Assembly (NCBI GenBank): GCA_947088415.1
Contig: CAMUGK010000020.1
Location: 1-12,765 of the forward strand
Direction of reading: 5' to 3'
DNA from: an uncultured Bacillota bacterium
Lineage (GTDB): Bacteria > Bacillota > Clostridia > Christensenellales > UBA1242
DNA length: 12,765 nt
Position numbers and translations under genes: made by a program. Positions 1 through 7,077 of this stretch are shown here, one piece after another. The notes below the pieces were generated by a model that saw nothing but the letters and a program-made list of their open reading frames with translations, ran no database searches and was not told the DNA's origin. The first letter of the stretch is position 1. Every line of letters starts with the position of its first letter.

Positions 1-977
1 CTGGCTCGACAGATGAAACAAAAGAAATTGTAAAATATTATACAGATAAAATTTATGATTTTGAGTGGTGTGATGATTTTTCAAAGGCTCGCAATTTTTC
101 TTTTTCAAAAGCAACTTGCGATTATATCATGTGGGTTGATGCAGATGATTTTATTTTGCCAGTCGATATAGAAAAACTTAAAAAACTTAAAAATAAAAAA
201 CTGAAAAGTGATGTATATATGCTTAAATATGTTGCAAGTTTTGACAGTGATTTTAAACCTTTGTTTTCATATTATCGCGAACGACTGCTTAAACGAGATA
301 AAAATTTTGTTTGGCATGACCCAGTTCATGAAGTTGTTATTCCGAGAGGGAAAATTGAATATTTAGATATTTCGATTTATCATAACAAAAAAGACAACAG
401 CTCTCGAAATCGAAATTTAAAAATTTATCAAAATTTGGTTGAAAATAAAAAGACTCTTTCGCCAAGACAAAAATTTTATTATGCACGCGAACTTATGTTT
501 AATGACCATGTTGATGAAGCCATTAAAGTGTTTTCAAGTTTTCTAATTGATGAAGATGGTTGGATTGAAAATAAAATTGAGGCGTGCTTAAATTTAGCAA
601 GATGTTATTTTGCTAAAAATCAATTTGACAATGCTTTGACTTCATTGTTTGGTTCTTTTGCTTTGGGCTTGCCAAGAGCTGAAGTTTTGTGTGAAATTGC
701 AAATGTGTTTTTAAAACTTAACAAAATTGATGATGCAATATATTGGTATAAACTTGCAAAAAACTCAAAACCAGATTTAAAAAGTGGTGGCTTTGTTGTT
801 AAAGACTGTTATAATTTTTTACCTAATTTGCAATTGTGCGTATGTTATTATCAAAAGGGAGATATTAAAACTTCAATGTATTATCATGAACTTGCTAAAA
901 AAGTTCATCCTCAAGACAGAAGCGTTTTGCATAATCAAGCATTTTTTGATAATTTAAACAAACAAAAAGAAGGCTAA
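1..977 (+). CDS. Family-2 glycosyltransferase with TPR-like C-terminus, 5' partial
   Basis: The reading frame is open from the left edge (first full codon at 3), so the true start lies outside the window; 324 residues are visible. The visible part begins with GSTDET, then a segment matching the DDFSKARNFS pattern and MWVDADDF around visible residues 43-50. This DxD-type motif binds the nucleotide-sugar and metal in GT-A family 2 enzymes. Further on, RERLLKRDKNFVWHDPVHEV (about 92-111) is the acceptor-side motif typical of the SunS-like and TPR-containing GT2 enzymes. From about residue 155 the sequence is helical with TPR-like spacing (NLARCYFAKNQFDNAL; DAIYWYKLAKNSKP). It probably transfers a sugar to a protein or surface polymer; the substrate cannot be read from the sequence. 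The missing N-terminus should be only the first Rossmann strands (roughly 30-40 residues). The gene ends inside a terminator shared with the convergent hydrolase. Confidence 0.85.
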   Translation, partial: GSTDETKEIVKYYTDKIYDFEWCDDFSKARNFSFSKATCDYIMWVDADDFILPVDIEKLKKLKNKKLKSDVYMLKYVASFDSDFKPLFSYYRERLLKRDKNFVWHDPVHEVVIPRGKIEYLDISIYHNKKDNSSRNRNLKIYQNLVENKKTLSPRQKFYYARELMFNDHVDEAIKVFSSFLIDEDGWIENKIEACLNLARCYFAKNQFDNALTSLFGSFALGLPRAEVLCEIANVFLKLNKIDDAIYWYKLAKNSKPDLKSGGFVVKDCYNFLPNLQLCVCYYQKGDIKTSMYYHELAKKVHPQDRSVLHNQAFFDNLNKQKEG

Positions 978-991
978 TTTGCCTTCTTTTT
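964..991. terminator. Bidirectional Rho-independent terminator containing both stop codons
   Basis: A perfect 11-bp stem (964-974 with 981-991) closes a 6-nt loop, with an A-run on the left and a T-run on the right, so it can end transcripts from either side. The glycosyltransferase TAA (975-977) and the nucleoside hydrolase TAG (974-976, minus strand) overlap each other in the loop. Confidence 0.85.
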
Positions 992-2032
992 TGAACCCTT
1001 TTTAACGTTTTCATTTTTATCAATCAAATTTTGTTTCCTTAAAAGTTTCTTTTCAAGTTCCAGTCTTCTTTTAAGTTGAATGTCTTCATCTAAAATTTCA
1101 TTGTCCATTTTAAATTTGTCAAGCTTATGGAAATTTTTATACATAAGTTTAAAAAATCTCTTTCTGTTAACATCCAATATAATCGAGATTGTTCCGTTTT
1201 TGTCAAAAGTTGCTCTTGCTCTTCCAGGGTGTTGGTCACAATCCATTGTTACAAATGCCTTTTTAACTTTAAAAATCTTAGGGTCATCAAGATAAAAAAC
1301 AGGGCAGGTGTCATTGGTCGCAATTCTCATATCTGGTGCGTCAGGCTCCCAATAAATTTCACAAGTTTTGTGCAAAAATTTTGTTGTATCATTGATAAAT
1401 GGAAATTCTTTTATCATCTCTTCAGTAAAGTGAGTTTTATATCTTCCAATGTCAGAAGGTACCATAACAACAGGAATGCCACTTTCAAGCACAAGTTTTT
1501 GTGCTTCAGGGTCGCTTCTTGCATTGAATGAATCATACTCTGGGTCATTTGGAAGCCCAAAAGGTGCACAACCTTCATATACAATCATTTTGATTAAATC
1601 TTTAACGTCAGGGTGTTTAGTAAGAAGATGCCCTAAGTTTGTGTGAGGACCAATTGCAATAATAACGATTTCATGTGGATTTTCTTTTATAACGCGATAC
1701 ATTTCTTCGCAGGCACTTTCTTTAAGAGGTTTGTGAATAGTTTCTTTTGGTGGAATATAACCGCCAAGACCATCAGAACCATGCAAAAAGGAAGCATCTT
1801 CAGAAACTCGTTTCATGGCATGTTTTGCACCTTTTGCAACTGGATAATTTTTATGAAAAATATCCAAAAGATGACACATATTTCGTGTTACTAAATCCAA
1901 ACTTATGTTTCCTGCAACAGTTGTAAAAAGTTTTATATCAAGTTTCGGGTCGTGAAGAGCCATAATAATTGCAAGAGCGTCGTCACAACCAGGGTCAGTG
2001 TCAATTATAACTTTATATTTTTTGTTTTTCAT
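974..2032 (-). CDS. Inosine-uridine preferring nucleoside hydrolase family protein
   Basis: The product is 352 residues. The N-terminus carries the family signature IIDTDPGCDDALA, the aspartate cluster that holds the catalytic Ca2+ in nucleoside hydrolases. HGSDGLGG and IAIGPHTNLGHLL are further conserved family blocks, and NDTCPVFYLDDP sits where the C-terminal metal-binding block (usually HDPLA) lies. Members hydrolyse the N-glycosidic bond of ribonucleosides for base salvage in the cytosol. The usual DVTH-type segment reads DIGRYKTH here, and the HDPLA-like block starts with N rather than H. Substrate preference may therefore differ from classical IunH, and loss of activity cannot be excluded. 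A basic, coiled-coil-like tail of about 45 residues follows the fold. The start is supported by AAAGGAG 6 nt upstream of ATG. Confidence 0.85.
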   Translation of the reverse strand: MKNKKYKVIIDTDPGCDDALAIIMALHDPKLDIKLFTTVAGNISLDLVTRNMCHLLDIFHKNYPVAKGAKHAMKRVSEDASFLHGSDGLGGYIPPKETIHKPLKESACEEMYRVIKENPHEIVIIAIGPHTNLGHLLTKHPDVKDLIKMIVYEGCAPFGLPNDPEYDSFNARSDPEAQKLVLESGIPVVMVPSDIGRYKTHFTEEMIKEFPFINDTTKFLHKTCEIYWEPDAPDMRIATNDTCPVFYLDDPKIFKVKKAFVTMDCDQHPGRARATFDKNGTISIILDVNRKRFFKLMYKNFHKLDKFKMDNEILDEDIQLKRRLELEKKLLRKQNLIDKNENVKKGSKKKAN

Positions 2033-2058
2033 GTTTTCTCCTTTAAGGTCAATACAGA

Positions 2059-2088
2059 ATTATACTATTTTTTAAGCAAAAAAGTAAA
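2059..2088 (-). promoter_or_regulatory. Promoter of the nucleoside hydrolase gene
   Basis: On the minus strand TTTACT (2083-2088) and a perfect TATAAT (2059-2064) are 18 nt apart. This predicts transcription starting about 20 nt before the ATG, just ahead of the AAAGGAG ribosome binding site. Confidence 0.55.
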
Positions 2089-2159
2089 GCAAATTCGCAT
2101 TGCTTATTATATGTAAAACCTTATCTTTTATGTTAATCAATAAATTTTTAAATTTTTCA

Positions 2160-2187
2160 TTGATTTTAGTGAAAAAAGTGCTATAAT
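2160..2187 (+). promoter_or_regulatory. Promoter for the tRNA-Ser transcription unit
   Basis: TTGATT (2160-2165), a 16-nt spacer and TATAAT (2182-2187) with an upstream TGC extended -10. The predicted start is around 2194, exactly where the 22-nt copy of the tRNA 5' end begins. This is where a tRNA promoter would be expected if the mature tRNA had originally started at 2196. Confidence 0.7.
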
Positions 2188-2194
2188 TAATTTA

Positions 2195-2216
2195 TGACAA
2201 GATGTCAGAGTGGTCG
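2195..2216 (+). repeat. 22-nt direct-repeat copy of the tRNA-Ser 5' end
   Basis: Positions 2195-2216 are identical to 2357-2378, which cover the base before the tRNA, its 5' acceptor strand and half of the D-arm. The copy stops abruptly at TGGTCG and then diverges. It is either the original 5' end of the tRNA left behind by an insertion, or a duplication produced by one. Confidence 0.9.
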
Positions 2217-2357
2217 GCGTCGCAATTCTTGTTAAAAGTATGCTTTTACCTTTCGTTAAAAGCATATCTTAGCACAAGATTGCTCCTTTTCCCAAAAATG
2301 CGGGCATTTTCGGGAGCCCTAAAAGCACATTCGACCACAAAAAATTTTATTTAATGT
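2217..2357 (+). other. 141-nt structured insert between the tRNA promoter and tRNA-Ser
   Basis: There is no coding sequence here; it contains three structures. First, a long hairpin at 2222-2283: outer stem GCAAT/ATTGC and CTTGT/ACAAG, inner 10-bp stem 2239-2248 with 2257-2266, loop CCTTTCGT. Second, a near-perfect palindrome at 2290-2315 (TCCC, AAAATGC, GCATTTT, GGGA). Third, AGCACATTCGACCAC at 2324-2338, the exact reverse complement of tRNA bases 2372-2386 (D-loop to anticodon stem). In addition, 2227-2233 could pair with the truncated acceptor strand at 2196-2202. It looks like a small non-autonomous element or a rearrangement product. It would be transcribed as a 5' leader of the tRNA. 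Confidence 0.7.
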
Positions 2358-2445
2358 GACAAGATGTCAGAGTGGTCGAATGTGCTGGTCTCGAAAACCG
2401 GTATACCGAAAGGTATCGAGGGTTCAAATCCCTCTCTTGTCGCCA
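2358..2445 (+). tRNA. tRNA-Ser (anticodon CGA)
   Basis: The 88 nt fold as a class II tRNA. The 7-bp acceptor stem is GACAAGA with TCTTGTC. The D-arm contains GAGTGGTCGAA, and the anticodon stem is CTGGT/ACCGG with loop CTCGAAA, giving anticodon CGA at 2392-2394 (reads UCG). The long variable arm is ATACC-GAAA-GGTAT, the T-arm is GAGGG-TTCAAAT-CCCTC, the discriminator is G and CCA is encoded. The D-stem has one T-T mismatch at its outer pair. No strong promoter lies directly upstream; transcription probably starts near 2194 and passes through the structured insert, with RNase P cutting at 2358. A poly-T terminator follows. Confidence 0.95.
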
Positions 2446-2452
2446 AGTAAAC

Positions 2453-2479
2453 AAGTGTGCTTTAAGCACTCTTTTTTTA
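2453..2479 (+). terminator. Rho-independent terminator of tRNA-Ser
   Basis: The stem AAGTGTGC/GCACTCTT (one T-T mismatch) closes loop TTTAA and is followed directly by a T-rich run. It begins 7 nt after the CCA end of the tRNA. Confidence 0.75.
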
Positions 2480-2485
2480 TTTTGC

Positions 2486-2514
2486 TTGATAATTTTGCTA
2501 TATTATGTTATATT
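2486..2514 (+). promoter_or_regulatory. Promoter of the papain-like protease, possibly leaderless
   Basis: TTGATA (2486-2491), a 17-nt spacer and TATATT (2509-2514). The predicted start site falls on or next to the ATG at 2521. No Shine-Dalgarno sequence is visible before that ATG, so the message may be leaderless. Confidence 0.55.
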
Positions 2515-2520
2515 ATATAT

Positions 2521-5500
2521 ATGATAAAAAATATTACATATAAAAAACCTAATTCTAAGCTAAAAATAAGAGAAAAATTAGCATTAATTTTCTTGCCATT
2601 CTTTTTTCTTGTTAGTCTTGGGTTAGGCTTTTTATTTTTAGGTCAGTCAGGAAATACAGACGCTGCACAATATCCAAGTGAGTATTGCGTTCGAGATGAT
2701 TATTATGTTCAACTTACAGACCAAGACCAATTTGGCAATTGTTGGACTTTTGCAAATGCGAAAGCGTTAGAAAACTGGCTTGCAATCAACACTGGTGAGC
2801 ATTTTGAAATAAGTGAAACTTATATTTCACTTGAAAGAGAAGAAAAAGAAATGATTGGTAATGGTGGAAGTATAATAAACTTTCAAAATTCAATTTATCA
2901 AAATGGTTTTGTTTTAGATGTAGATTTTCCTTATCAAGATGCTTATTATGCCAACACCGAAAATAATGAACTTCTATACTCAATTTATAGTTCGGATGCT
3001 GATAAATATACCCTAAAATTCGGGGAACAAGATATAAAAGTTGCAAATTATCGTGCAAATACATCAATTTTGAAATATTATATAACAAAATATGGGTGTG
3101 CAACAATAAATATCAATAATTGGTCGTTATATGATAATTCAAACATTCGCAAAGAGGAAATTGAAATTGAAAAAGGTGGCAATGGTGGTCACTCTCTTGT
3201 AGTTTTGGGTTGGGATGACTATTATCCAGCAAATAATGGCACAAGAGGAGCATACATTATTCTCAATTCACATGGAGATTATGAAAATCAAGGTGTTGTA
3301 TATTTGCCTTACACACTTTCTCCATATTTTAGTGAAAAAAAAGATTTAACAGTTTCGGCATTTTCTTTTGACATAACCTTGCCAGATGATTATGTATTTT
3401 TAAATTCTAATGCAAATTATCAAATTAATTCCAAAGGAAGATATTATTATTCAACAAACTATTTGGCGTCTTCAACCACTTTAAAAGAAAAAAACATCTT
3501 TGATGTTGACGCCGACTTTACTTTGGAATATACCTTTCCAAATAAGGATAATTTAGATTATGAAATTGATGTGTTTAAAGGTGACAAGGAAGTTACATCA
3601 CAATTTTCAATTATTAAAGATGAGAACGTTTGCAGAGTTTTAAGAAAAGGTAGACTTGAAAGCGGAACATATAAACTTAAATTAAACTATTCATACAATC
3701 AAAACAATAGAAAAATTCAACGCAATATTTTAAAAGAACTTTTTCTTCTTGATGGGCTGGAATTGAAAGCAGTAAGACGACAATTAAGTGATAGAGAGGG
3801 TTTAAATGAAAGTGTTGTGTTTGATTCACTTGCAATGCCTGATGAAAATATTCATATTTATGATTTTAAACTTTCAATACTTGAAAGCAGTTTAAATTTG
3901 GATTTTGTATTTGCGCCTTTTTCAAGTTGGACAAGTTATTCCTTAAAACAAGGCTCAAGAGAGATTGCGGGAAAAACATATACAGGCTTTTCGCCTTCAC
4001 GATATATTTTAAATATAAAAATACCTTCTTCCGAGTTAAAAGTTTCGCAAAATAAGTTTACAATCACTTTTGCTAATCAAAAACACTCAAAAACATATAA
4101 TTTGATAGTTGATAGAGATTTAAAAGATAGTTATAATACGGTCAATAAAGGCAATTCGAGAGTATCGTCATATTTGAAAATCAATTTGAATGGCGGAAGC
4201 CTGCCAGAGAATTATGATAAAAAAGTCATGTTTACGCTTCAAAATGATAGTGCTTTTAGAAGATATTATTTAAATAATCCTTATAAAGATGGTTATAAAT
4301 TCCAAGAATATAAATATTATGAGGCGTCATCAGGCACTTGGAAGACTTTGAATCATGATAGTGCAAACAATAAATATTATTTGACTTATGAAAATATCAA
4401 TAAAGCACAAGGCGAAAATTATTTTACAATGCATTATGGCGAATTTAATTTTAAAAATTACATTTTGCTTAATGCAACCTATATCCAAGATTATAACCCA
4501 ATTCAAACTCATGTTGCAGGAATTGTTAATGACACATTTGATTATACTCAAAGCATAACAGCAAGGTTAAATAGCGAAAATGCAACAAATGTAGTATGGA
4601 CTCTTGACGGGGAAGAAAAAAGTATTTTGCAAAACTTTGTTCTCGGCAATTTAAAACCAGGCTCGTATGTCTTGGCAGTAGAATTTAGAAAAGATGGCGT
4701 ATTATATAATTATAAACAAGATGTTTATGTAAAACGACATGTTTATCAGGTTTTTGCCGATAAAACAAAATTTGTTTATAATGGTCAAATTCAAAAACCT
4801 ACAATCAAAATTGATGGACTTATAGAGGGAGTAGATTATTCTTTAACTTATTCCAATTCAGTTAATGTTGGGGAATATTCGGTAAAAATTAAAAGATTAA
4901 AACCGGTTGAACTTGACGCTTACGATTTTAAGTATTCAATTGAAAAACTTTCTCTTGAACTAACCTTTGAAAACATTGTAATCAAACAATATGAAAATTT
5001 GAGAGAAATTAAATTCCAGCAAAAAGGTTGGATTGAAGATGAAGAAATTAAGATAGAATTTGATATGTCCAAAGTTGACACAAGTGTGGTGGGCGAATAT
5101 ATTGTTCCTTTCACAATAACAAACCTTACACCGTCTTATGAACTTGTTTATGACGACCCTGCAGTAGTTGTCATTCCAACAGATTTTAAAGTTGAAGATA
5201 TTTCTTTATTGACAACAAAAATATCTGCTCAAAAGACAAATATTTTCAATTTTGGCGAACGTTTTAAAATTCAACTTGATTGCCCAGTAAAAATGATTAA
5301 AAATGTAAATTATGAACTTAACGGCAAAACTTATAAAAATAAAATTCATTATGTTACAGATAGACTTCCAGTGGGAAATTACACAATCAAAGCCAATGTT
5401 GAACTTTTTGAAAATCAAGCCTTTGAAGTGACAGAATTTTCAAGAGAATTTGATATTGAAATTAAGCCAACAAAAGTAAAAGTTGTTGTTGAATCAAAAA

Positions 5501-5808
5501 AAGGCTATCAAGGTGAACTTCCAAGAAATTTAACCTATTCCTTTGTATGTGATTATGAAGTGTCAGGACTTGATGTAACCTTGCAGTTAAAAGACTTTGA
5601 TAAAGATGTTTTAGGGGATTATGTCGTGACAGCAAATGTAAGCGGAAAGGACTATTCAAATTATATCGTTGAAATAGTTGACGGAACTTATACTGTTGTT
5701 AAAAAACCGCTAAGCACTTTGGCGATTGTTTTTATCGTGTTTGGTGGAATAATTGGGCTTATGATTTTAATTTTAATTGCAAAAGCAATTTATAAAAGAA
5801 GACATTGA
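2521..5808 (+). CDS. Membrane-anchored papain-like (C1 family) cysteine protease with Ig/MBG-like repeats
   Basis: The product is 1095 residues from ATG 2521. Longer in-frame reading upstream runs through the tRNA and its terminator and is not real. Residues 20-42 form an N-terminal hydrophobic segment (signal or anchor). The peptidase domain spans about 55-265: DQDQFGNCWTF carries oxyanion Gln68 and nucleophile Cys74, GGHSLVVLGW carries His224, and YIILNSHG carries Asn249. The papain triad and the glutamine are therefore intact. The rest is a long beta-rich region without recognisable catalytic motifs. It includes an Ig-like module near 745-800 (YNGQIQKPTIKIDGLIEGVD...) and an MBG-like module near 983-1060. 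A C-terminal membrane helix (about 1064-1088) ends in KAIYKRRH. Topology suggests a protease held on the outside of the cell by one or both helices. Substrate unknown. It has its own promoter and terminator. Confidence 0.85.
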   Translation: MIKNITYKKPNSKLKIREKLALIFLPFFFLVSLGLGFLFLGQSGNTDAAQYPSEYCVRDDYYVQLTDQDQFGNCWTFANAKALENWLAINTGEHFEISETYISLEREEKEMIGNGGSIINFQNSIYQNGFVLDVDFPYQDAYYANTENNELLYSIYSSDADKYTLKFGEQDIKVANYRANTSILKYYITKYGCATININNWSLYDNSNIRKEEIEIEKGGNGGHSLVVLGWDDYYPANNGTRGAYIILNSHGDYENQGVVYLPYTLSPYFSEKKDLTVSAFSFDITLPDDYVFLNSNANYQINSKGRYYYSTNYLASSTTLKEKNIFDVDADFTLEYTFPNKDNLDYEIDVFKGDKEVTSQFSIIKDENVCRVLRKGRLESGTYKLKLNYSYNQNNRKIQRNILKELFLLDGLELKAVRRQLSDREGLNESVVFDSLAMPDENIHIYDFKLSILESSLNLDFVFAPFSSWTSYSLKQGSREIAGKTYTGFSPSRYILNIKIPSSELKVSQNKFTITFANQKHSKTYNLIVDRDLKDSYNTVNKGNSRVSSYLKINLNGGSLPENYDKKVMFTLQNDSAFRRYYLNNPYKDGYKFQEYKYYEASSGTWKTLNHDSANNKYYLTYENINKAQGENYFTMHYGEFNFKNYILLNATYIQDYNPIQTHVAGIVNDTFDYTQSITARLNSENATNVVWTLDGEEKSILQNFVLGNLKPGSYVLAVEFRKDGVLYNYKQDVYVKRHVYQVFADKTKFVYNGQIQKPTIKIDGLIEGVDYSLTYSNSVNVGEYSVKIKRLKPVELDAYDFKYSIEKLSLELTFENIVIKQYENLREIKFQQKGWIEDEEIKIEFDMSKVDTSVVGEYIVPFTITNLTPSYELVYDDPAVVVIPTDFKVEDISLLTTKISAQKTNIFNFGERFKIQLDCPVKMIKNVNYELNGKTYKNKIHYVTDRLPVGNYTIKANVELFENQAFEVTEFSREFDIEIKPTKVKVVVESKKGYQGELPRNLTYSFVCDYEVSGLDVTLQLKDFDKDVLGDYVVTANVSGKDYSNYIVEIVDGTYTVVKKPLSTLAIVFIVFGGIIGLMILILIAKAIYKRRH

Positions 5809-5904
5809 TGTGGCAATTCCACGAACCAAATGTTTGGCGACTAAATATAGACTTTCTGTTGTCATCTTGAGTGAAGCGTAAGCGTAGTTGAAGAATCTTT
5901 AAAC
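5809..5904. repeat. Intergenic repeat unit downstream of the protease
   Basis: The segment holds a copy of a 13-nt palindrome (GTGGCAATTCCAC, 5810-5822), then CACGAACCAAATGTT (5820-5834), which recurs at 7860-7874. One copy of the GTCATCTTGAG...GAAGAATCT repeat follows (5860-5898). No gene is present. Confidence 0.7.
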
Positions 5905-5934
5905 AAAAAACACCAATTAAATTTGGTGTTTTTT
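5905..5934. terminator. Bidirectional terminator between protease and pilin-like gene A
   Basis: A perfect 12-bp stem (5905-5916 with 5923-5934) has A-run and T-run arms and a 6-nt loop. It serves the plus-strand protease and the minus-strand gene ending at 5940. Confidence 0.8.
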
Positions 5935-5939
5935 AATAT

Positions 5940-6242
5940 TTAATTGTTTGTTGGCAAAACTGCTTGTAATATCATTGGCAAAAAGACATTAATAAACAAA
6001 ACTAAAACCAAAAGAACTGCAACACCGATTAAAGTATTTTTAAGACGGGTGGCAGCGTTTTTTCTGGTATCTTCGCTGTCGGCTTTTGCAAGATTGATGC
6101 CTAAAATTATTGCGTAGATTGAACCAGCTGCACCAACAACGCCTAAGATTGCATAAAGAATTGGTGGCAAAACATCATAAACTTCATTAAGCCAACTATA
6201 ACCACCAGCAAAGTGATAAGCTGATAACAAAAAACTCCACAT
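5940..6242 (-). CDS. VirB2/TrbC pilin-like small membrane protein, paralogue A
   Basis: The product is 100 residues with no cleavable signal evident. TM1 lies about 27-49 (LPPILYAILGVVGAAGSIYAIILG). A charged loop (NLAKADSEDTRKNAATRLKN) follows, then TM2 about 70-93 (LIGVAVLLVLVLFINVFLPMIL). This helix / basic loop / helix layout with GAAGxIYAxxLG is that of VirB2/TrbC-like pilin subunits of type IV secretion systems, including the small conjugal pilin-like proteins of Mollicutes and Clostridia. It is paralogous to the next two upstream genes but the most divergent of the three. The start is supported by AAGGAG. No ATPase, coupling protein or relaxase lies in the window, so a conjugation role is inference. 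Confidence 0.65.
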   Translation of the reverse strand: MWSFLLSAYHFAGGYSWLNEVYDVLPPILYAILGVVGAAGSIYAIILGINLAKADSEDTRKNAATRLKNTLIGVAVLLVLVLFINVFLPMILQAVLPTNN

Positions 6243-6254
6243 AATTTTCTCCTT

Positions 6255-6271
6255 GATATATTTAATATATC
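6255..6271. promoter_or_regulatory. Palindrome overlapping the -10 box of pilin-like gene A
   Basis: GATATATT-T-AATATATC is a perfect 8-bp inverted repeat with a one-base centre. It covers the -10 element and reaches the ribosome binding site of the minus-strand gene A, so it could be an operator. Its AT-only composition makes chance plausible. Confidence 0.35.
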
Positions 6272-6292
6272 ACAAAAATAATTTTTTTTCAA
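6264..6292 (-). promoter_or_regulatory. Promoter of pilin-like gene A
   Basis: On the minus strand TTGAAA (6287-6292), a 17-nt spacer and TATATT (6264-6269) precede the AAGGAG and ATG with a short predicted leader of about 15 nt. Confidence 0.6.
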
Positions 6293-6321
6293 ATATTTTG
6301 ATATATTAATTTGTATTTTTT

Positions 6322-6540
6322 AAAAGATTCTTCACTGACGTTAAGAATGACATATTCTTGTCATCTTGAGCAGAGCGTCAGCGAAGTCGAAAGATCTAGC
6401 AACAATAAAAGGCAGGCATTGCCAGTCATTATTTCGACCAGAACGTTCTGAGATCTCTCCATAATAGTCGAGATGACGACGAAACGCGACGCGGAAAAAT
6501 CTCTTCCAAAAGATTCTTCGGCTACGCCTCAGAATGACAA
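6322..6540. repeat. Cluster of dispersed intergenic repeats between pilin-like genes A and B
   Basis: At least four degenerate copies of one element occur in alternating orientation: 6322-6352 and 6507-6539 (GATTCTTC...GAATGACA), 6359-6397 (GTCATCTTGAGC...GTCGAAAGATCT) and a rearranged pair around 6427-6478. GGCATTGCCA at 6414-6423 is an inverted core of the 13-nt palindrome seen at 7627 and 7676. This is the style of intergenic palindromic repeat common in gut Bacillota and Bacteroidota genomes. No coding sequence is present. Confidence 0.75.
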
Positions 6541-6544
6541 CAAA

Positions 6545-6564
6545 AAAACCGCCTAAGCGGTTTT
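6545..6564 (-). terminator. Terminator of pilin-like gene B
   Basis: AAAACCGC/GCGGTTTT, an 8-bp stem with loop CTAA, is followed on the minus strand by a T-run. It starts 15 nt after the stop of gene B. Confidence 0.8.
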
Positions 6565-6578
6565 ATTTTCGTTAATAA

Positions 6579-6935
6579 TTAAGCAGCGGCTTTTGGCAAT
6601 GCAAATGCTTCAACAATCAAAGGCATAAGTTCATTAAAGAAAACAATTAAAACAACAGTAACTGCAATTGCAATTAAAACAGTAATTAAGTGTTTTTTAG
6701 CTTCATCACGTTTGCCTTGTTCATCAGCTCTTGCAAGCTGAATTCCAAGATAGATTGCATAGATTGCGCCTGCTGCACCTACGATACCTAAAATTACATA
6801 AAGCACGATAGAAATTGGGTCAAAAACATTTCTGATCCAGCCAAATTTTTCTTCATAGTTTGCACCAAATTTATTAAGGTTTTCTGGACTAAAAACTGAT
6901 GCCCATCCCAATAAATGTGAAAAGAAATTGTTCAT
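6579..6935 (-). CDS. VirB2/TrbC pilin-like small membrane protein, paralogue B
   Basis: The product is 118 residues, preceded by a strong GGAGGT site. A short non-hydrophobic N-terminal region ends in FGWIRNVFDP. TM1 is ISIVLYVILGIVGAAGAIYAIYLG, the charged loop is QLARADEQGKRDEAKKHL, and TM2 is ITVLIAIAVTVVLIVFFNELMPLIV, with the end ALPKAAA. It is very close to paralogue C through the whole TM1-loop-TM2 core (same DPISIVLY, GAAGAIYA, DEQ.KRDEAKKHLITVLIAI). At the DNA level the two share an exact 34-nt run (6682-6715 with 7307-7340), pointing to recent duplication or gene conversion. The assigned role is a pilin-like membrane subunit by layout only. It has its own promoter and terminator, so it is not simply co-transcribed with C. 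Confidence 0.65.
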   Translation of the reverse strand: MNNFFSHLLGWASVFSPENLNKFGANYEEKFGWIRNVFDPISIVLYVILGIVGAAGAIYAIYLGIQLARADEQGKRDEAKKHLITVLIAIAVTVVLIVFFNELMPLIVEAFALPKAAA

Positions 6936-6998
6936 AATTTTTTACCTCCAATTATTATTGCTCTTTTTTTCAATAAATATGTATTGATTTACAAAAGA

Positions 6999-7027
6999 AT
7001 AATAGCATATTAAAAAAAATTCGTCAA
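6999..7027 (-). promoter_or_regulatory. Promoter of pilin-like gene B
   Basis: On the minus strand TTGACG (7022-7027), a 17-nt spacer and TATTAT (6999-7004) with a TGC extended -10. Confidence 0.7.
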
Positions 7028-7034
7028 ACAAATT

Positions 7035-7077
7035 TAGCATATTTTCTTAATATTTTTAAAAATATTTTTCTATGCTA
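7035..7077. repeat. AT-rich nested palindrome between genes B and C
   Basis: TAGCATA (7035-7041) and TATGCTA (7071-7077) flank a perfect 18-bp palindrome (7049-7066). The right arm, extended to 7082, is also the inverse of 6998-7009, the -10 region of gene B. It may help end transcription of gene C, though no proper T-run follows, or it may be a regulatory structure for gene B. Confidence 0.5.

Noticed and set aside
2356..2520. N-terminal extension of the protease reading frame through the tRNA
   Set aside because: The extra 55 codons are the tRNA-Ser, its terminator and the promoter; a signal-like hydrophobic segment begins soon after ATG 2521.
5806..5845. UGA read as tryptophan (Mollicutes code), which would extend the protease by 12 residues
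   Set aside because: All tryptophans I inspected in the genes are TGG, and the extension would enter an intergenic repeat; the standard code fits.
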